A stretch of DNA of 64,000 nt. Source: Alkalihalobacterium sp048323755. Its GTDB lineage: Bacteria > Bacillota > Bacilli > Bacillales > Bacillaceae_F. The translations under genes were made by a program, and so were the position numbers. Positions 32,871 to 42,134 of this stretch are shown here, in pieces. Where the stretch lies: NCBI RefSeq assembly GCF_048323755.1, contig NZ_JBLWFS010000010.1, positions 79,100 to 143,099 of the forward strand, read 5' to 3'. The notes below the pieces were generated by a model. It had not been told where the DNA came from, did not search any database, and worked only from the letters and a program-made list of their open reading frames with translations. Position 1 is the stretch's first letter. Every line of letters begins with the position of its first letter.

Positions 32871-34928
32871 CTAACGCCTATCCCAGAAACGGCGGGTAGC
32901 GATGGCCGTAACAAAATCTCTACCAAAATCAGGGTTGCTCGCAGCAAATACGACTCCAGCCAAATTATTTCCTTCTGATGGGTGGATATAGGATTGGCCT
33001 GTCGTGGCTACACCAATGGGCTTATAGCGACTATATGCGCCATTAATAAACTCAGTGACATTACTATCGAATATTGCTTGATTGTCAGTACGCCCACCAA
33101 CAACATAAAGTGAATCATATAAAACATTATAAGTGCTGACAAAGATTTCGTCGACTTTTATTTTAGTGCCGTCTGTCCCTGTGACATAGCCGAGTTTTTC
33201 ACTAATAAATTCAATAAATACCCCATGTTGCTGTAGTGTCTCAATTGCACTCCGTACTTCAGGTCCGTCAAATCCGTTCCCGATTAGAACACCTATTTTT
33301 AAGGTGTTTGGGTAATGTGGTGTATTTGCTTGACTAACAGCTGGTGAGGAAGAGGTGACTGGTACATGCTCTCCAACTGGAGGGTTTGCTCCCACATTGT
33401 CAGCAATGGTTGTTGCCATATCCTTATCTACATTGACGAACATATCAACTACTTGCTGGCGAACAGACTCGTTTTTTACTTTCGCGAGTTCAAAGCTAAA
33501 TGCTTCAATGATGTGTTGTTTCTCGACAGTCGACATACTGTTCCAAAACAACCTGGCATGGGAGAAGAAATCTTTGAATGACTCACTGCTGGCTTTCACT
33601 TTATAACCTTCCACTCTGTCTGGATAGTCAAAATATCCACCTTCTTCTGGCGGTGTAGGGCCTGGCGTATTACCGGCCAATGAATTGCGAATATAATTCA
33701 CTTGATCGACATCAATTCGATGCCTACTAAAGCTATCGCGCTGGTTATTATGGAATGGACAAATGGATCGATTAATCGGTAAGTCTGGGTAATTGGAGCC
33801 ACCTAGTCGATGTTGTTGCGTAATTTTATAGGTGAACGTTCTTCCTTGTAAAATTGGATCATCCGTAAAGGTGATTCCTGGAAGAAGATTCGTTACATCA
33901 AAGGCTACTTGTTCCGTTTCCGCAAAGAAATTATCGACATTTTTATTTAATGTCATTTTCCCAACGATTTCTACAGGTATTAATTCTTCTGGCCATATCT
34001 TCGTAGGATCTAACACGTCAAAGTCAAACTGAAACTCATCCTCTTCATCAATTAGCTGCACACCTAGCTCATATTCAGGAAAAGCCCCTTTTTCAATCGC
34101 ATCCCACAAATCTCGTCTGTGGTAATCTGGATCTAACCCGCCAATCATTAGTGATTCTTCATTTAAGAAAGAATGAACTCCAAGTACAGGCTTCCAATGA
34201 AATCTTACAAAGGTTGCTTTCCCGTGTTCATTGACAAATCGGAAGGTGTTGATAGCGAACCCTTCCATCATTCGGTAACTTCTTGGAACGGCTCGATCTG
34301 ACATGGCCCACATGACAAAATGCGCTGATTCCGGATTATTGGCGACAAAATCCCAAAAGTTATCATGAGCAGCAGAGGCAGTCGGCATATCATTATGCGG
34401 TTCAGGTTTCAACGCGTGTTGTGAATCGACGAACTTAAAGGCATCGAAAAGTACAAATATAGGAAATTGGAGCCCTAATATATCGTAATTTCCTTCTTCT
34501 GTATAAAATTTCACGGCAAAACCACGTACATCTCGGGCTGTATCCATTGAACCTTTTCCGCCTTGAACGGTTGAAAAGCGAGCGAAAACAGGCGTCGTTG
34601 TTCCTGGTTCTTGGAGAAAGCCAGCGATCGTATACTTTTTCATCGACTTATATAACTCGAATTCCCCATGTGCGCCGTAACCCCTAGCATGAACGACCCT
34701 TTCTGGGATTCGCTCAGTGTCAAAGTGCATCTGTTTTTGAAAAAAGTGAAAGTCTTGCATAAGTACAGGACCACGATCTCCCGCTTTCAGGGTCGACTCG
34801 TTATTTGCGACCTTTAGTCCCTCGTTTGTCGTCATTCTATTCCCCGTATTTTGGATACGGTGTGCTTCTAGCTGTTCTTGTTTGCTGTTTCCATCCACTT
34901 TCTTGTTGTCTTTTGATGACTGATCCAT
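32871..34928 (-). CDS. katE: Large-subunit (KatE-type, clade II) catalase with altered distal pocket
   Basis: 685 aa: catalase core (about 40-520) and a C-terminal DJ-1/PfpI-like flavodoxin domain (about 535-685, LKIGVLIGNGFDGPEVRSAI). Breaks down hydrogen peroxide. Conserved: distal His in ERVVHARGYGAHGEF (His80), RPHN-type KPEPHND, and the proximal Tyr in QGRTFTYKITQQHRLGG. Not conserved: the distal Asn region, normally DLVGNNIPVFF, reads NYDILGLQFPIFVLF (about 147-161), so both Asn are Leu-Gln. This may lower catalatic activity. ATG 34928 has GGCAGGTGA upstream. The catalase clade is sure; full activity is not. Confidence 0.93.
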   Translation of the reverse strand: MDQSSKDNKKVDGNSKQEQLEAHRIQNTGNRMTTNEGLKVANNESTLKAGDRGPVLMQDFHFFQKQMHFDTERIPERVVHARGYGAHGEFELYKSMKKYTIAGFLQEPGTTTPVFARFSTVQGGKGSMDTARDVRGFAVKFYTEEGNYDILGLQFPIFVLFDAFKFVDSQHALKPEPHNDMPTASAAHDNFWDFVANNPESAHFVMWAMSDRAVPRSYRMMEGFAINTFRFVNEHGKATFVRFHWKPVLGVHSFLNEESLMIGGLDPDYHRRDLWDAIEKGAFPEYELGVQLIDEEDEFQFDFDVLDPTKIWPEELIPVEIVGKMTLNKNVDNFFAETEQVAFDVTNLLPGITFTDDPILQGRTFTYKITQQHRLGGSNYPDLPINRSICPFHNNQRDSFSRHRIDVDQVNYIRNSLAGNTPGPTPPEEGGYFDYPDRVEGYKVKASSESFKDFFSHARLFWNSMSTVEKQHIIEAFSFELAKVKNESVRQQVVDMFVNVDKDMATTIADNVGANPPVGEHVPVTSSSPAVSQANTPHYPNTLKIGVLIGNGFDGPEVRSAIETLQQHGVFIEFISEKLGYVTGTDGTKIKVDEIFVSTYNVLYDSLYVVGGRTDNQAIFDSNVTEFINGAYSRYKPIGVATTGQSYIHPSEGNNLAGVVFAASNPDFGRDFVTAIATRRFWDRR

Positions 34929-35204
34929 GAATTCACCTGCCTCGGAAATTTATTAACCGATCTATATGTATGATTTTTCTATGGGTTTAGACCGATTTAT
35001 GAAATTCTTCATTGTCTAGATTAGCAATATTTATTAGAAAACAACTCTGAGTATCAGCTATACAGTGTATTATATTGATAGGTATAACAAGACATGAAAG
35101 GTGAAAAGCAAGGTTCAACCAAGAAAAGTTCATTCATATACTTAAAACAGAAATTCTAGAAAAAAGACAGTGAAGTAATCTGTAAATCGAAGGGAGGGTG
35201 AGAT
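34929..35204. other. Divergent promoter region, catalase / phosphatase
   Basis: A 276-base spacer between katE (minus) and the phosphatase (plus). No sigma-B-type GTTT...GGGTAT pair could be identified with confidence. No gene seen. Confidence 0.3.
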
Positions 35205-35792
35205 ATGACAACGATAGGTCTCATTAGGCACGGGATTACGGAATGGAATGTACGCGGTCTCGTGCAAGGAGTATCCGATATCCCTTTAAATGAAATCGGG
35301 AGGAAACAAGCATTGGATGTAGCTAATCGACTCGTACAAGAAGAAGTGTGGGACATCCTTATTACAAGTGATCTATCAAGGGCGGTTGAAACGGGAAAAA
35401 TTATTCAATCGAAACTCAACATACCAATGAGTTTGACGGACTCACGAATTCGCGAAATTAATTGTGGACAAATCGAAGGAACGAACGAAGAAATACGTGT
35501 AGCGAAGTGGGGGGGAAATTGGCGGGAACTTGATCTTGGAATCGAAAAGTTTGAGGATGTAGGTAAACGAGGCGTTTCCTTCCTAGAAGATGTAGTAAAG
35601 ACCTATAGTGGAAAACGGGTACTGGTGGTCAGTCACGGGACATTCATAGGATTAACCCTAAAAAAAATCCTTCCAGATAAATTCCGAAAGACGATGATTG
35701 ATAATACTTCTCTGACTATTTTAAAAAACATGGATAATACATGGGATTGTGAGCTATATAACTGCACAAAACATTTGAAATATGAGATATAG
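35205..35792 (+). CDS. Histidine phosphatase family protein
   Basis: 195 aa. Catalytic RHG motif at the start (IGLIRHGITEWN, His near residue 9), second His in VVSHGTF near 143, plus SRAVETGKII. Phosphoglycerate mutase-like branch 1; it could be a broad-specificity phosphatase (PhoE-like) or an alpha-ribazole phosphatase. GGGAGGGTGAG precedes the ATG. A 48-residue gene follows, 50 bases downstream. Confidence 0.9.
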   Translation: MTTIGLIRHGITEWNVRGLVQGVSDIPLNEIGRKQALDVANRLVQEEVWDILITSDLSRAVETGKIIQSKLNIPMSLTDSRIREINCGQIEGTNEEIRVAKWGGNWRELDLGIEKFEDVGKRGVSFLEDVVKTYSGKRVLVVSHGTFIGLTLKKILPDKFRKTMIDNTSLTILKNMDNTWDCELYNCTKHLKYEI

Positions 35793-35842
35793 ATAATTAG
35801 TAAAATAGTTGCACAAACTATTCGTACGGAGGTGAGGTACAT

Positions 35843-35989
35843 ATGGAAGGTAAGCCAAATCATTATGACGGAAGTTTTCATAAAAGTGAAAATTCATTAG
35901 ACCAATCGAACAATGAGGTGTTTAAATTAACGGATGAAATGAGCGGGAGTATCAGTGGAAATCCTTTTTCAGGCGGGGATCAGGAGTAA
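35843..35989 (+). CDS. Small hydrophilic protein, 48 aa
   Basis: ATG at 35843 with GGAGGTGAGGT upstream. Rich in Asn, Ser and Gly (SGSISGNPFSGGDQE at the end), without a signal peptide. The ribosome site is strong. It may be a spore-coat-like peptide; no family recognised. Confidence 0.55.
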   Translation: MEGKPNHYDGSFHKSENSLDQSNNEVFKLTDEMSGSISGNPFSGGDQE

Positions 35990-36012
35990 TGGTTGGTGGA
36001 AAGGTTGTCTTT

Positions 36013-36034
36013 AATAAAAAGGCGCCTTTTTTTA
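36013..36034 (+). terminator. Palindromic A/T-flanked terminator
   Basis: AAAAAGGCGCCTTTTTTT: 6-bp A-G arms around GCGC. It is bidirectional in form. Confidence 0.6.
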
Positions 36035-36167
36035 TTGGGCCAAAATTTCAATAGTACGAAAAAGGAAGTCAAATAAGTTGAACTAATTTTTAGGATCACT
36101 TACATAAATGATCTCTTTTTGCAGAACCTAAACTGTAAACATTATAGGAAAAGAAAGGATACATATA

Positions 36168-36803
36168 ATGACTAAAGTATTGTACATCACAGCACACCCT
36201 CATGATGATACACAATCTTATAGTATGGCAGTTGGGAAGGCTTTTATCGATACTTACAAAGAAGTTAATTCCGATCATGATATTATTCATGTAGATCTTT
36301 ACCAAGAAGATATTCCTCACATTGATGTCGATGTTTTTAGCGGCTGGGGGAAACTTCGGTCAGGTCAAGGGTTTGAAGAACTGTCAGCAGAAGAAAAAGC
36401 GAAAGTAGGAAGATTATCAGAATTATGTGAACAGTTTATATCAGCTGATAAATATATCTTTGTCACACCATTATGGAACTTCTCGTTTCCACCAGTTATG
36501 AAAGCCTATATGGATTCAGTAGCTGTTGCAGGTAAAACTTTTAAATATACCGAAAAGGGCCCGATTGGTCTTTTAACAGATAAAAAAGCGTTACATATTC
36601 AAGCGCGCGGCGGCGTGTATTCTGAAGGGCCTGCAGCTGCAATGGAAATGGGTCACCGCTATTTAGACATTATGATGCAATTTTTTGGAGTGCCTTCATT
36701 TGAAGGGTTATTTGTAGAAGGCCATAATGCAATGCCGGATAAAGCACAAGAAATTAAAGAAAATGCCATTGCAAGAGCAAAAGACTTGGCTCAAACGTTT
36801 TAA
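36168..36803 (+). CDS. azoR: FMN-dependent NADH-azoreductase
   Basis: 211 aa. AzoR/flavodoxin-like fold: ITAHPHDDTQSYSMAVG at the FMN phosphate loop, FVTPLWNFSFPPVMKAYMDS (the typical motif near residue 105), FKYTEKGPIGLLTDK and ALHIQARGGVYS. Reduces quinones and azo dyes by two-electron transfer from NADH; in Bacillus such genes answer quinone or thiol stress. GAAAGGATACAT precedes the ATG. Monocistronic. Confidence 0.95.
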   Translation: MTKVLYITAHPHDDTQSYSMAVGKAFIDTYKEVNSDHDIIHVDLYQEDIPHIDVDVFSGWGKLRSGQGFEELSAEEKAKVGRLSELCEQFISADKYIFVTPLWNFSFPPVMKAYMDSVAVAGKTFKYTEKGPIGLLTDKKALHIQARGGVYSEGPAAAMEMGHRYLDIMMQFFGVPSFEGLFVEGHNAMPDKAQEIKENAIARAKDLAQTF

Positions 36804-37113
36804 TACGAGAAGAGTCAGCGATATTGTAAGTAGTTCCAGTTAACAAAAATAAATCACAGCTGAGGTAGAGGTGGAGACGCTTAGGGTTTCCATCTCTTTT
36901 TGTATTGAGGTGCAGTATTCGTTCTACTCTAATATGCAATTGTGTCTCGCTATCTTAATTAATCCCGTAATCTGTGAAATCCGTCATAGTCTTTTTTTCT
37001 CAAATACATTAAAATTATCTATAAAATTAGGTTTAACTTTTTTGGGGAAGGGTAAATAATATTGTTATTTGGAATTTTATAGTTACATATTACTAGTTTT
37101 GGGGGAGATTACG
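36804..37113. other. Intergenic spacer with terminator
   Basis: Holds the azoR terminator (36868-36901) and the promoter region of the chemoreceptor gene. The rest shows nothing recognisable; short frames here were rejected. Confidence 0.4.
36868..36901 (+). terminator. Terminator of azoR
   Basis: GAGGTGGAGAC pairs with GGTTTCCATCTC, followed by TTTTT. Confidence 0.75.
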
Positions 37114-38658
37114 TTGCAAGCGAGAAAGAACCTAATCATGATTTTATTTAGTGTATTTGTAGTCGTGCTTTCTATTTTGGTTCACTTTTTACATCGTTCG
37201 ATTGGCTGGTTGGATACTTATCTGCTGTTATCACAAGTTCATTCGGGTACACCGGCAGAGTTGCACTTTTTATTAAATAGTTTATTCGTTTTGCCTTTTC
37301 TCTTTTTAGGAGTTTCCGTTTTTCTTTTCTGGAAAAACCGCATACATACGTGGATCCCACTTTTTGTAACGCTTACACTAACGTTTGGAAGTATTTCAAT
37401 TATCGCTGGTGGCGATGGCTTAATTGAATACCATTTTTCGATTTTTATGGTGTTAGCGAGTCTCGCGTATTATGAAAATATTCGTCTCGTTATTGTGAGT
37501 ACGGTGATTTTTGCAGTGCAGCATTTGCTCGGTTATTTTACTGTGCCAGAGCTAATCTGCGGTAGTGGTAATTATCCTTTTTCATTACTTTTGATCCATG
37601 CTGTATTTCTTATTTTTACGAGTGCTGTCATTATTATCCAAATCATCGCAAGAAAACAATATTATCGTGTGGTAGCAAAAAATGAGGAAGAGCACCGAAG
37701 TATCATTGAAGGTCTTGTCCAGCATATTGCGAATACTTCTAAAGAAGTTCATAACAATGTTAAAACGTTAAAAGAAGGAGCAGTAACATCAACAGAAGCA
37801 TCAACTGGGATTACCGATTCAATGTTCCAAATGGTTGATGGCGCGGAACGGCAGCTAACCGAGGCGAAGCGAAGTAACATAGCACTAGAAGAAATGACGG
37901 TTGATGTGAAGAAAATTATGGAACAGGCTAATCATTCGGTAGAATCCTCAGAACGAACAGCTGAAGAAGCCAAAGATGGAAAAGAAAGCATGCGACAAAC
38001 GGAACAAACGATACAAGAAGTCGCATCAGCTGTGGAAAGAATGGACGAAGTCGTTATCCGTCTAAATGAACGTTCAAAAGATATTCAACAAACGCTATCA
38101 CTAATTACCGATATTGCAGAACAAACGAATTTACTTGCCTTAAATGCTGCGATCGAAGCAGCGCGAGCAGGTGAAAATGGAAAAGGGTTTGCCGTTGTAG
38201 CAGATGAGGTGAGAAAGCTCGCGGACCAGTCCAGAAACTATGCGAAACGAATTAACCTCGTACTAAATGATTTGGTTCACGATACAACAGCCATGGCTGA
38301 AGTGATGGAACTCGGAAAAAGACAAACCGCTGCAGGAATGACTCAAGTGAATTATACAGGTGAGATTTTAAGTCGGATTGTTGAAGAAATTGATCGTGTA
38401 GCTATTGAAATAAAAACGTCGAATCAATTATCTGAAACCGTCGGTAAAAAAATGGTCGATGTTCAAGCAGGGATTCAAGAAATGATGGCTGTAGCAACGG
38501 AAAACAAAATGGCTACCGATAGTATTTCAGCAACATCGAAACAACAACTGACAATCTTCGAGGAATTCAATACGATTACAAGCGACATACAAAAATTAAG
38601 TGACTCTTTATCTTCACAAATCGAACAAGTTCAAAAGGATATGGAAAGCCGAGAGTAA
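37114..38658 (+). CDS. Methyl-accepting chemotaxis protein without a classical periplasmic sensor
   Basis: 514 aa. The first about 200 residues contain several hydrophobic helices (near 9-30, 60-80, 90-110, 115-135, 165-190) instead of the usual two with a large ligand loop, so it is a membrane-embedded sensor. The cytoplasmic part is a long coiled coil with the signature tip AEQTNLLALNAAIEAARAGE and VVADEVRKLAD. No HAMP domain is obvious. TTG at 37114 follows GGGGGAG by 6 bases; the in-frame ATG at 37069 has no ribosome site. No che genes are near. Confidence 0.88.
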   Translation: MQARKNLIMILFSVFVVVLSILVHFLHRSIGWLDTYLLLSQVHSGTPAELHFLLNSLFVLPFLFLGVSVFLFWKNRIHTWIPLFVTLTLTFGSISIIAGGDGLIEYHFSIFMVLASLAYYENIRLVIVSTVIFAVQHLLGYFTVPELICGSGNYPFSLLLIHAVFLIFTSAVIIIQIIARKQYYRVVAKNEEEHRSIIEGLVQHIANTSKEVHNNVKTLKEGAVTSTEASTGITDSMFQMVDGAERQLTEAKRSNIALEEMTVDVKKIMEQANHSVESSERTAEEAKDGKESMRQTEQTIQEVASAVERMDEVVIRLNERSKDIQQTLSLITDIAEQTNLLALNAAIEAARAGENGKGFAVVADEVRKLADQSRNYAKRINLVLNDLVHDTTAMAEVMELGKRQTAAGMTQVNYTGEILSRIVEEIDRVAIEIKTSNQLSETVGKKMVDVQAGIQEMMAVATENKMATDSISATSKQQLTIFEEFNTITSDIQKLSDSLSSQIEQVQKDMESRE

Positions 38659-38753
38659 TTGACGTGTTCTTTACTAGTAGTTAAAATTCGAAAAAACCTC
38701 TACAAATATTACCAATACATCTGTTATAATTGAAGTATGTTAGGGAGGTTATT

Positions 38754-38963
38754 ATGAAGTCACATACGAAGAACGGCCTTGCCATAGCCGTTGTTGCCTC
38801 AGTTGCGATAGTGGTCATTGGCAGCTTAACGATTACCAATTTATATTTCAATTCAAAAGAAATTCAGGCGGCAGCTGATGCATGTTACGATAACGGTGGA
38901 CTTCCGATTGTTGAAAAAACGAATGGGAAATTAACGTATTTTAGTTGTGAACTGGATGGATAA
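38754..38963 (+). CDS. Small membrane-anchored protein, 69 aa
   Basis: ATG at 38754 with GGGAGGTT 6 bases upstream. N-terminal transmembrane helix (AIAVVASVAIVVIGSLTI) and a short extracytoplasmic tail with two cysteines (DACYDNGG and FSCELDG), possibly disulfide-bonded. A -10-like TATAAT precedes it. Family not recognised. Confidence 0.65.
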   Translation: MKSHTKNGLAIAVVASVAIVVIGSLTITNLYFNSKEIQAAADACYDNGGLPIVEKTNGKLTYFSCELDG

Positions 38964-39073
38964 TACTCTATAAACGACTTAACCTAATCAGATATAGGAC
39001 GGTACTGTGACCATCTATGGTTACAGCCGTCCCTTTGTTTTAATATTTTTTTACTTTATTAAATTTTTTTAGT

Positions 39074-39487
39074 TCATGCTTTAACCTTCTCCAATTGTAT
39101 CTTTAAACCTGCTAGCTCCTCAAGTATTTGATCCAATTTAGACTCCAATTTTTTCAGCTCATTATTTTCCTGATTTTGCACAGTTGAAAGATTATCTATT
39201 AAACCTGTTTCATTTATAATTGTACTTATTCTACTCATAATATTTTTTACATTATCGGATTCATTATTTGGATGTTCAACCGCTGCTAATTCATCCAACA
39301 GACCATTTAAACTGTTGAGGGTTTGATTGGACGACAATTTTGAAAGGTTATTTAGACTATCTGCATTTGTGTTCTTTAGTAGATTTGCTGCAATTTTAAG
39401 GATCCCACTTAGATCTACATTTTCATCATGTGTTTCATGATTTGGTTCCGATTGATCTTCTTTCTTTTTGGTATTAAATTCACTCAT
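39074..39487 (-). CDS. Acidic coiled-coil protein, 137 aa
   Basis: Starts MSEFNTKKKEDQ at ATG 39487 (GAGGTGA 9 bases upstream; the GTG at 39499 sits in the ribosome site). Asn- and Leu-rich middle and a C-terminal coiled coil with heptad leucines (KLDQILEELAGLKIQLEKV). No transmembrane helix. Possibly a spore-coat or cytoplasmic assembly factor; function unknown. Confidence 0.6.
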   Translation of the reverse strand: MSEFNTKKKEDQSEPNHETHDENVDLSGILKIAANLLKNTNADSLNNLSKLSSNQTLNSLNGLLDELAAVEHPNNESDNVKNIMSRISTIINETGLIDNLSTVQNQENNELKKLESKLDQILEELAGLKIQLEKVKA

Positions 39488-39604
39488 GTTATTCTTCACC
39501 TCTCTTAATTCAATTAATTCACCTAAAGTGTGACTTTAAGTAACGTGTACAAAAATAAATCATATAAATAATAAAAGTGTGTAGACATTTTTTACATTGG
39601 GATA

Positions 39605-39635
39605 TCTAGGAGGCGCAATGAAGCGCTCTCCTAGA
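39605..39635 (-). promoter_or_regulatory. Strong 12-bp hairpin (TCTAGGAG-GCGC / GCGC-CTCCTAGA)
   Basis: TCTAGGAGGCGC and its complement enclose AATGAA, with one bulged base. It sits 27 bases past the stop of the small minus-strand membrane protein and may act as its terminator, though no T-run follows. It could also be an RNA element. Confidence 0.5.
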
Positions 39636-39661
39636 TGTGTGGGCAAGGATTATTCTTAAGC

Positions 39662-39805
39662 TTATGCCGTAGCAGAAGACGACCCTTGTCCCAAAAGTTC
39701 TTGAAGACATGTGATAATAAGGTTACGCTGCTGTTCGTTACCAATTAAAATTGCCACTAGTAAGGCAACTAAAAACAGTAGCGCAATAACTACTAATGCT
39801 AACAT
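39662..39805 (-). CDS. Small single-helix membrane protein, 47 aa
   Basis: MLALVVIALLFLVALLVAIL transmembrane helix followed by a short tail with one Cys. ATG at 39805 with GGTGGAG 5 bases upstream. Not recognised; similar lengths are found among Bacillus sporulation-induced membrane peptides. Confidence 0.5.
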   Translation of the reverse strand: MLALVVIALLFLVALLVAILIGNEQQRNLIITCLQELLGQGSSSATA

Positions 39806-40177
39806 TTATTCTCCACCCTTCTTAACATATTTTTGTAAGGTCTCGTACCTTACAGTTATATACTATGACTTAAGATAATGCTTGCTTATAGTATTTGCCG
39901 TGTTTCTAGTAAAAAGGGCGAATGATAGATAATAGTCATTCGAATAGATTAATATAATTAAGCTGTTTAAAGTGATCTACAGCACGATTGGATACGTTCG
40001 TTTTATGTAAAATAAAACACTTAAAGGCACGAAGAACATATCTTCGCGCCTTTTTTCAATGCTACTAACCTGTTGTTTGGGTAAGTAAATTGTGTGATTT
40101 GAGCCTGTGAATGCATCTATGGTTTTTCGTTTGCACCGCATCAATAAACCCATAAATTTTAAACCCCACGCATAGTC
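39806..40177. other. Intergenic region between two minus-strand genes
   Basis: Contains the bidirectional terminator at 40023-40056 and the upstream region of the 47-aa gene. No gene was supported on either strand; frames at 40065-40385 on the minus strand are shadows of the hemolysin III gene. Confidence 0.4.
40023..40056. terminator. Bidirectional terminator
   Basis: AAGGCACGAAGA and TCTTCGCGCCTT pair, followed by TTTTTT on the plus strand and by a run of T on the minus strand (CCTTTAAGTGTTTT). Confidence 0.6.
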
Positions 40178-40816
40178 TTATGGCAGCAAGGTTAAAACCG
40201 AGAAAAAGTGCATAATAGACCCAGCGAGTACAAATAGATGCCAAATTGCATGATGATAGTAAAAGCCTCTCCAAACGTAAAAGATTGCACCGACCGAATA
40301 TAACACGCCGCCAATGACTAGCATGATAATGCCTTCTGAAGGAACATTTTGGACTAAAGTACCCCAAGCAAAAACAATCATCCAACCTAATAAAACGTAT
40401 AAAACGGTAGAAGTATGCAAGAATCGTTTGACGAAGAACGATTTAAATACCGTTCCCACGATTGCAAGACCCCATACAATTCCGAAAAGAGTCCATCCTA
40501 AAGTACCTTTAACCGCAATAAATAAAAATGGCGTATACGTACCAGCGATAAAGAAGTAAATGGATGAATGGTCTAAAATTTCAAAGACATCCTTTGCTTT
40601 ACCTGGAGGAAAGCTGTGCACGAGAGTCGACGACGTATACAATAAGACCATCGTTGTTCCGAACAAGGTAAAACTCACGACATGCCAAGCGGTTCCGTAA
40701 AGTGATGAAAAGACAATGAGGAGGACTAAGGCAGCAATACTTAAAAGAGCACCGACCCCGTGAATAATGGCGTTAGCGATTTCCTCGCCTTTAGAGAAAA
40801 CATGTGTATTGGACAT
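40178..40816 (-). CDS. Hemolysin III family membrane protein (YqfA/YplQ-like)
   Basis: 212 aa with seven predicted transmembrane helices. The family signatures are HVFSKGEEIANAIIHGVGALLS at the start, LYTSSTLVHSFPPGKAKDVF, FLDHSSIYFFIAGTYTPF-like, and the histidine-rich end HAIWHLFVLAGSIMHFFSV. Homologues (progestin/adipoQ-receptor type) have ceramidase-like metal sites, which are the conserved His residues; biological role in bacteria is unclear. Start MSNTHVFSKGEE at ATG 40816 matches the family; ATG at 40828 is possible. Confidence 0.9.
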   Translation of the reverse strand: MSNTHVFSKGEEIANAIIHGVGALLSIAALVLLIVFSSLYGTAWHVVSFTLFGTTMVLLYTSSTLVHSFPPGKAKDVFEILDHSSIYFFIAGTYTPFLFIAVKGTLGWTLFGIVWGLAIVGTVFKSFFVKRFLHTSTVLYVLLGWMIVFAWGTLVQNVPSEGIIMLVIGGVLYSVGAIFYVWRGFYYHHAIWHLFVLAGSIMHFFSVLTLLP

Positions 40817-40828
40817 GTAGTTAATCAT

Positions 40829-41213
40829 TCCTTTTGTTTTAAAATTATTCGAGCATCTACTAAGCTCATTTTATTTATTACTTAATCTATACTTTCTTTT
40901 CATAGTAACTATTAAGTCATTTGTCATATAGTTTAAGTTCTCAACTTCAATCTTACCACTTTATAGTAAAAACTGCTCTGAATAAACTCAAAATTATATT
41001 TAACAACATCATTCACTTTTTGCAATCATTCAAATAAAAACAAATAGTAGATTACTATGACCCAAATAGCTAAAAATTCTGTTTTACTCATAGATTAACT
41101 GAGTAGGTGTAAGGTGGAAACACTTACATATAAAGCTTATTATAAGCCCCATTTCACTAGGACGAATGTAGGCGAATATACATAAATGTGATTATAATTT
41201 AGGAGGAAAGGTA
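40829..41213. other. Divergent promoter region between hemolysin III and peroxiredoxin genes
   Basis: 385 bases with no supported gene. Contains several A/T-rich runs; promoter elements cannot be placed with certainty. No repeats of the other families. Confidence 0.35.
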
Positions 41214-41906
41214 ATGAAACCAGATCACATTGTATTCCCGCCATTTATTGGTGATCGCATGCCGCGGCTAGAAGTCCATACGACTCTTGGGAAGAGAATT
41301 CTTCCTGATGATTATGCAGGTCGCTGGTTCATGTTATTTAGTCATCCCGGAGATTTTACGCCAGTGTGTACGACTGAGTTTGTTTCATTTGCTAAAAATC
41401 AAGCCGCATTTCAAAAATTGAATTGTGAGCTCATTGGTCTTTCCATTGATACGGTATATGCCCACATGAAATGGATTGAATGGATTCAAACTCAATTAGG
41501 TGTCAGTATCACTTTTCCGATCATCGCCGATGAACTCGGCAATGTCTCCCGTCGTTTAGGCATGCTTCCGCGAGAAGGAGTTAAACGTACGGTCCGGTCC
41601 GTATTCTTTGTCGATCCAAATGGCTATATTCGATTAATTCTTACGTATCCAGATGAATTAGGGCGTAATACGAGCGAATTATTACGCGCACTTAAGGGGT
41701 TACAAGCGGCTGATGCACATGGCGTGGCGATGCCAGCGAATTGGCCAAATAATGAAATCATCGGTGACCAAGCGATTATACCACCTGCAAATACGGTGAT
41801 GAAAGCGAGAGAAAGACTAGAAGCTGCTCAAGCTCAGAAATTTTCATGCTTTGATTGGTGGTTCTGTTATAAAGACATACCGGTACGGAAAAAAACTGAT
41901 AAATAG
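41214..41906 (+). CDS. Peroxiredoxin, Prx6 type
   Basis: 230 aa. Peroxidatic cysteine in HPGDFTPVCTTEFV (Cys near residue 50), with the Thr and Arg of the active site (RTVRSVFFVDP). A C-terminal cysteine pair in FSCFDWWFCYKD lets it form a disulfide, as in archaeal Prx6 homologues. Reduces hydrogen and organic peroxides. AGGAGGAAAGG precedes the ATG. Monocistronic, with a terminator downstream. Confidence 0.93.
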   Translation: MKPDHIVFPPFIGDRMPRLEVHTTLGKRILPDDYAGRWFMLFSHPGDFTPVCTTEFVSFAKNQAAFQKLNCELIGLSIDTVYAHMKWIEWIQTQLGVSITFPIIADELGNVSRRLGMLPREGVKRTVRSVFFVDPNGYIRLILTYPDELGRNTSELLRALKGLQAADAHGVAMPANWPNNEIIGDQAIIPPANTVMKARERLEAAQAQKFSCFDWWFCYKDIPVRKKTDK

Positions 41907-42004
41907 TAGGAAAGGAACAATGGCAAGTAACTTTCCGTGGAACGACGTTCGGTGAAACAATCATGAAAAAGTGATAGCATAAATTTAATTCTTTACCCTC
42001 AAGC

Positions 42005-42046
42005 ACTGCCAAAAACCTTCTAACCAATATTAGAGGGTTTTTGCAG
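42005..42046 (+). terminator. Terminator after the peroxiredoxin gene
   Basis: CTGCCAAAAACCTTCTAA pairs with TTAGAGGGTTTTTGCAG. T-run is inside the stem, so termination strength is uncertain. Confidence 0.6.
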
Positions 42047-42047
42047 T

Positions 42048-42134
42048 ACTTCCTAAATAGCCCCTATAGCGTGCACCAATCGAGGTGAATGGTTATTGTA
42101 TTCTCCTAGAAATTCCCTCTAGCGCGCACTAATC
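42048..42134. repeat. Direct repeat, about 53-base unit (family R4)
   Basis: CCCCTATAGCGTGCACCAATC (42061-42081, 21 bases, quoted with one base per end in common) recurs as TCCCTCTAGCGCGCACTAA near 42114, with the 5' context TCCTAAATAGCC also repeated as TCCTAGAAATTCC. Two copies, 53 bases apart, in the spacer before the TetR gene. Confidence 0.5.

Noticed and set aside
33355..33606. Plus-strand frames inside katE
   Set aside because: Antisense frames in a long gene; no ribosome site or family match.
36871..37059. 62-aa plus-strand frame
   Set aside because: Starts inside the terminator of azoR and has no ribosome site.
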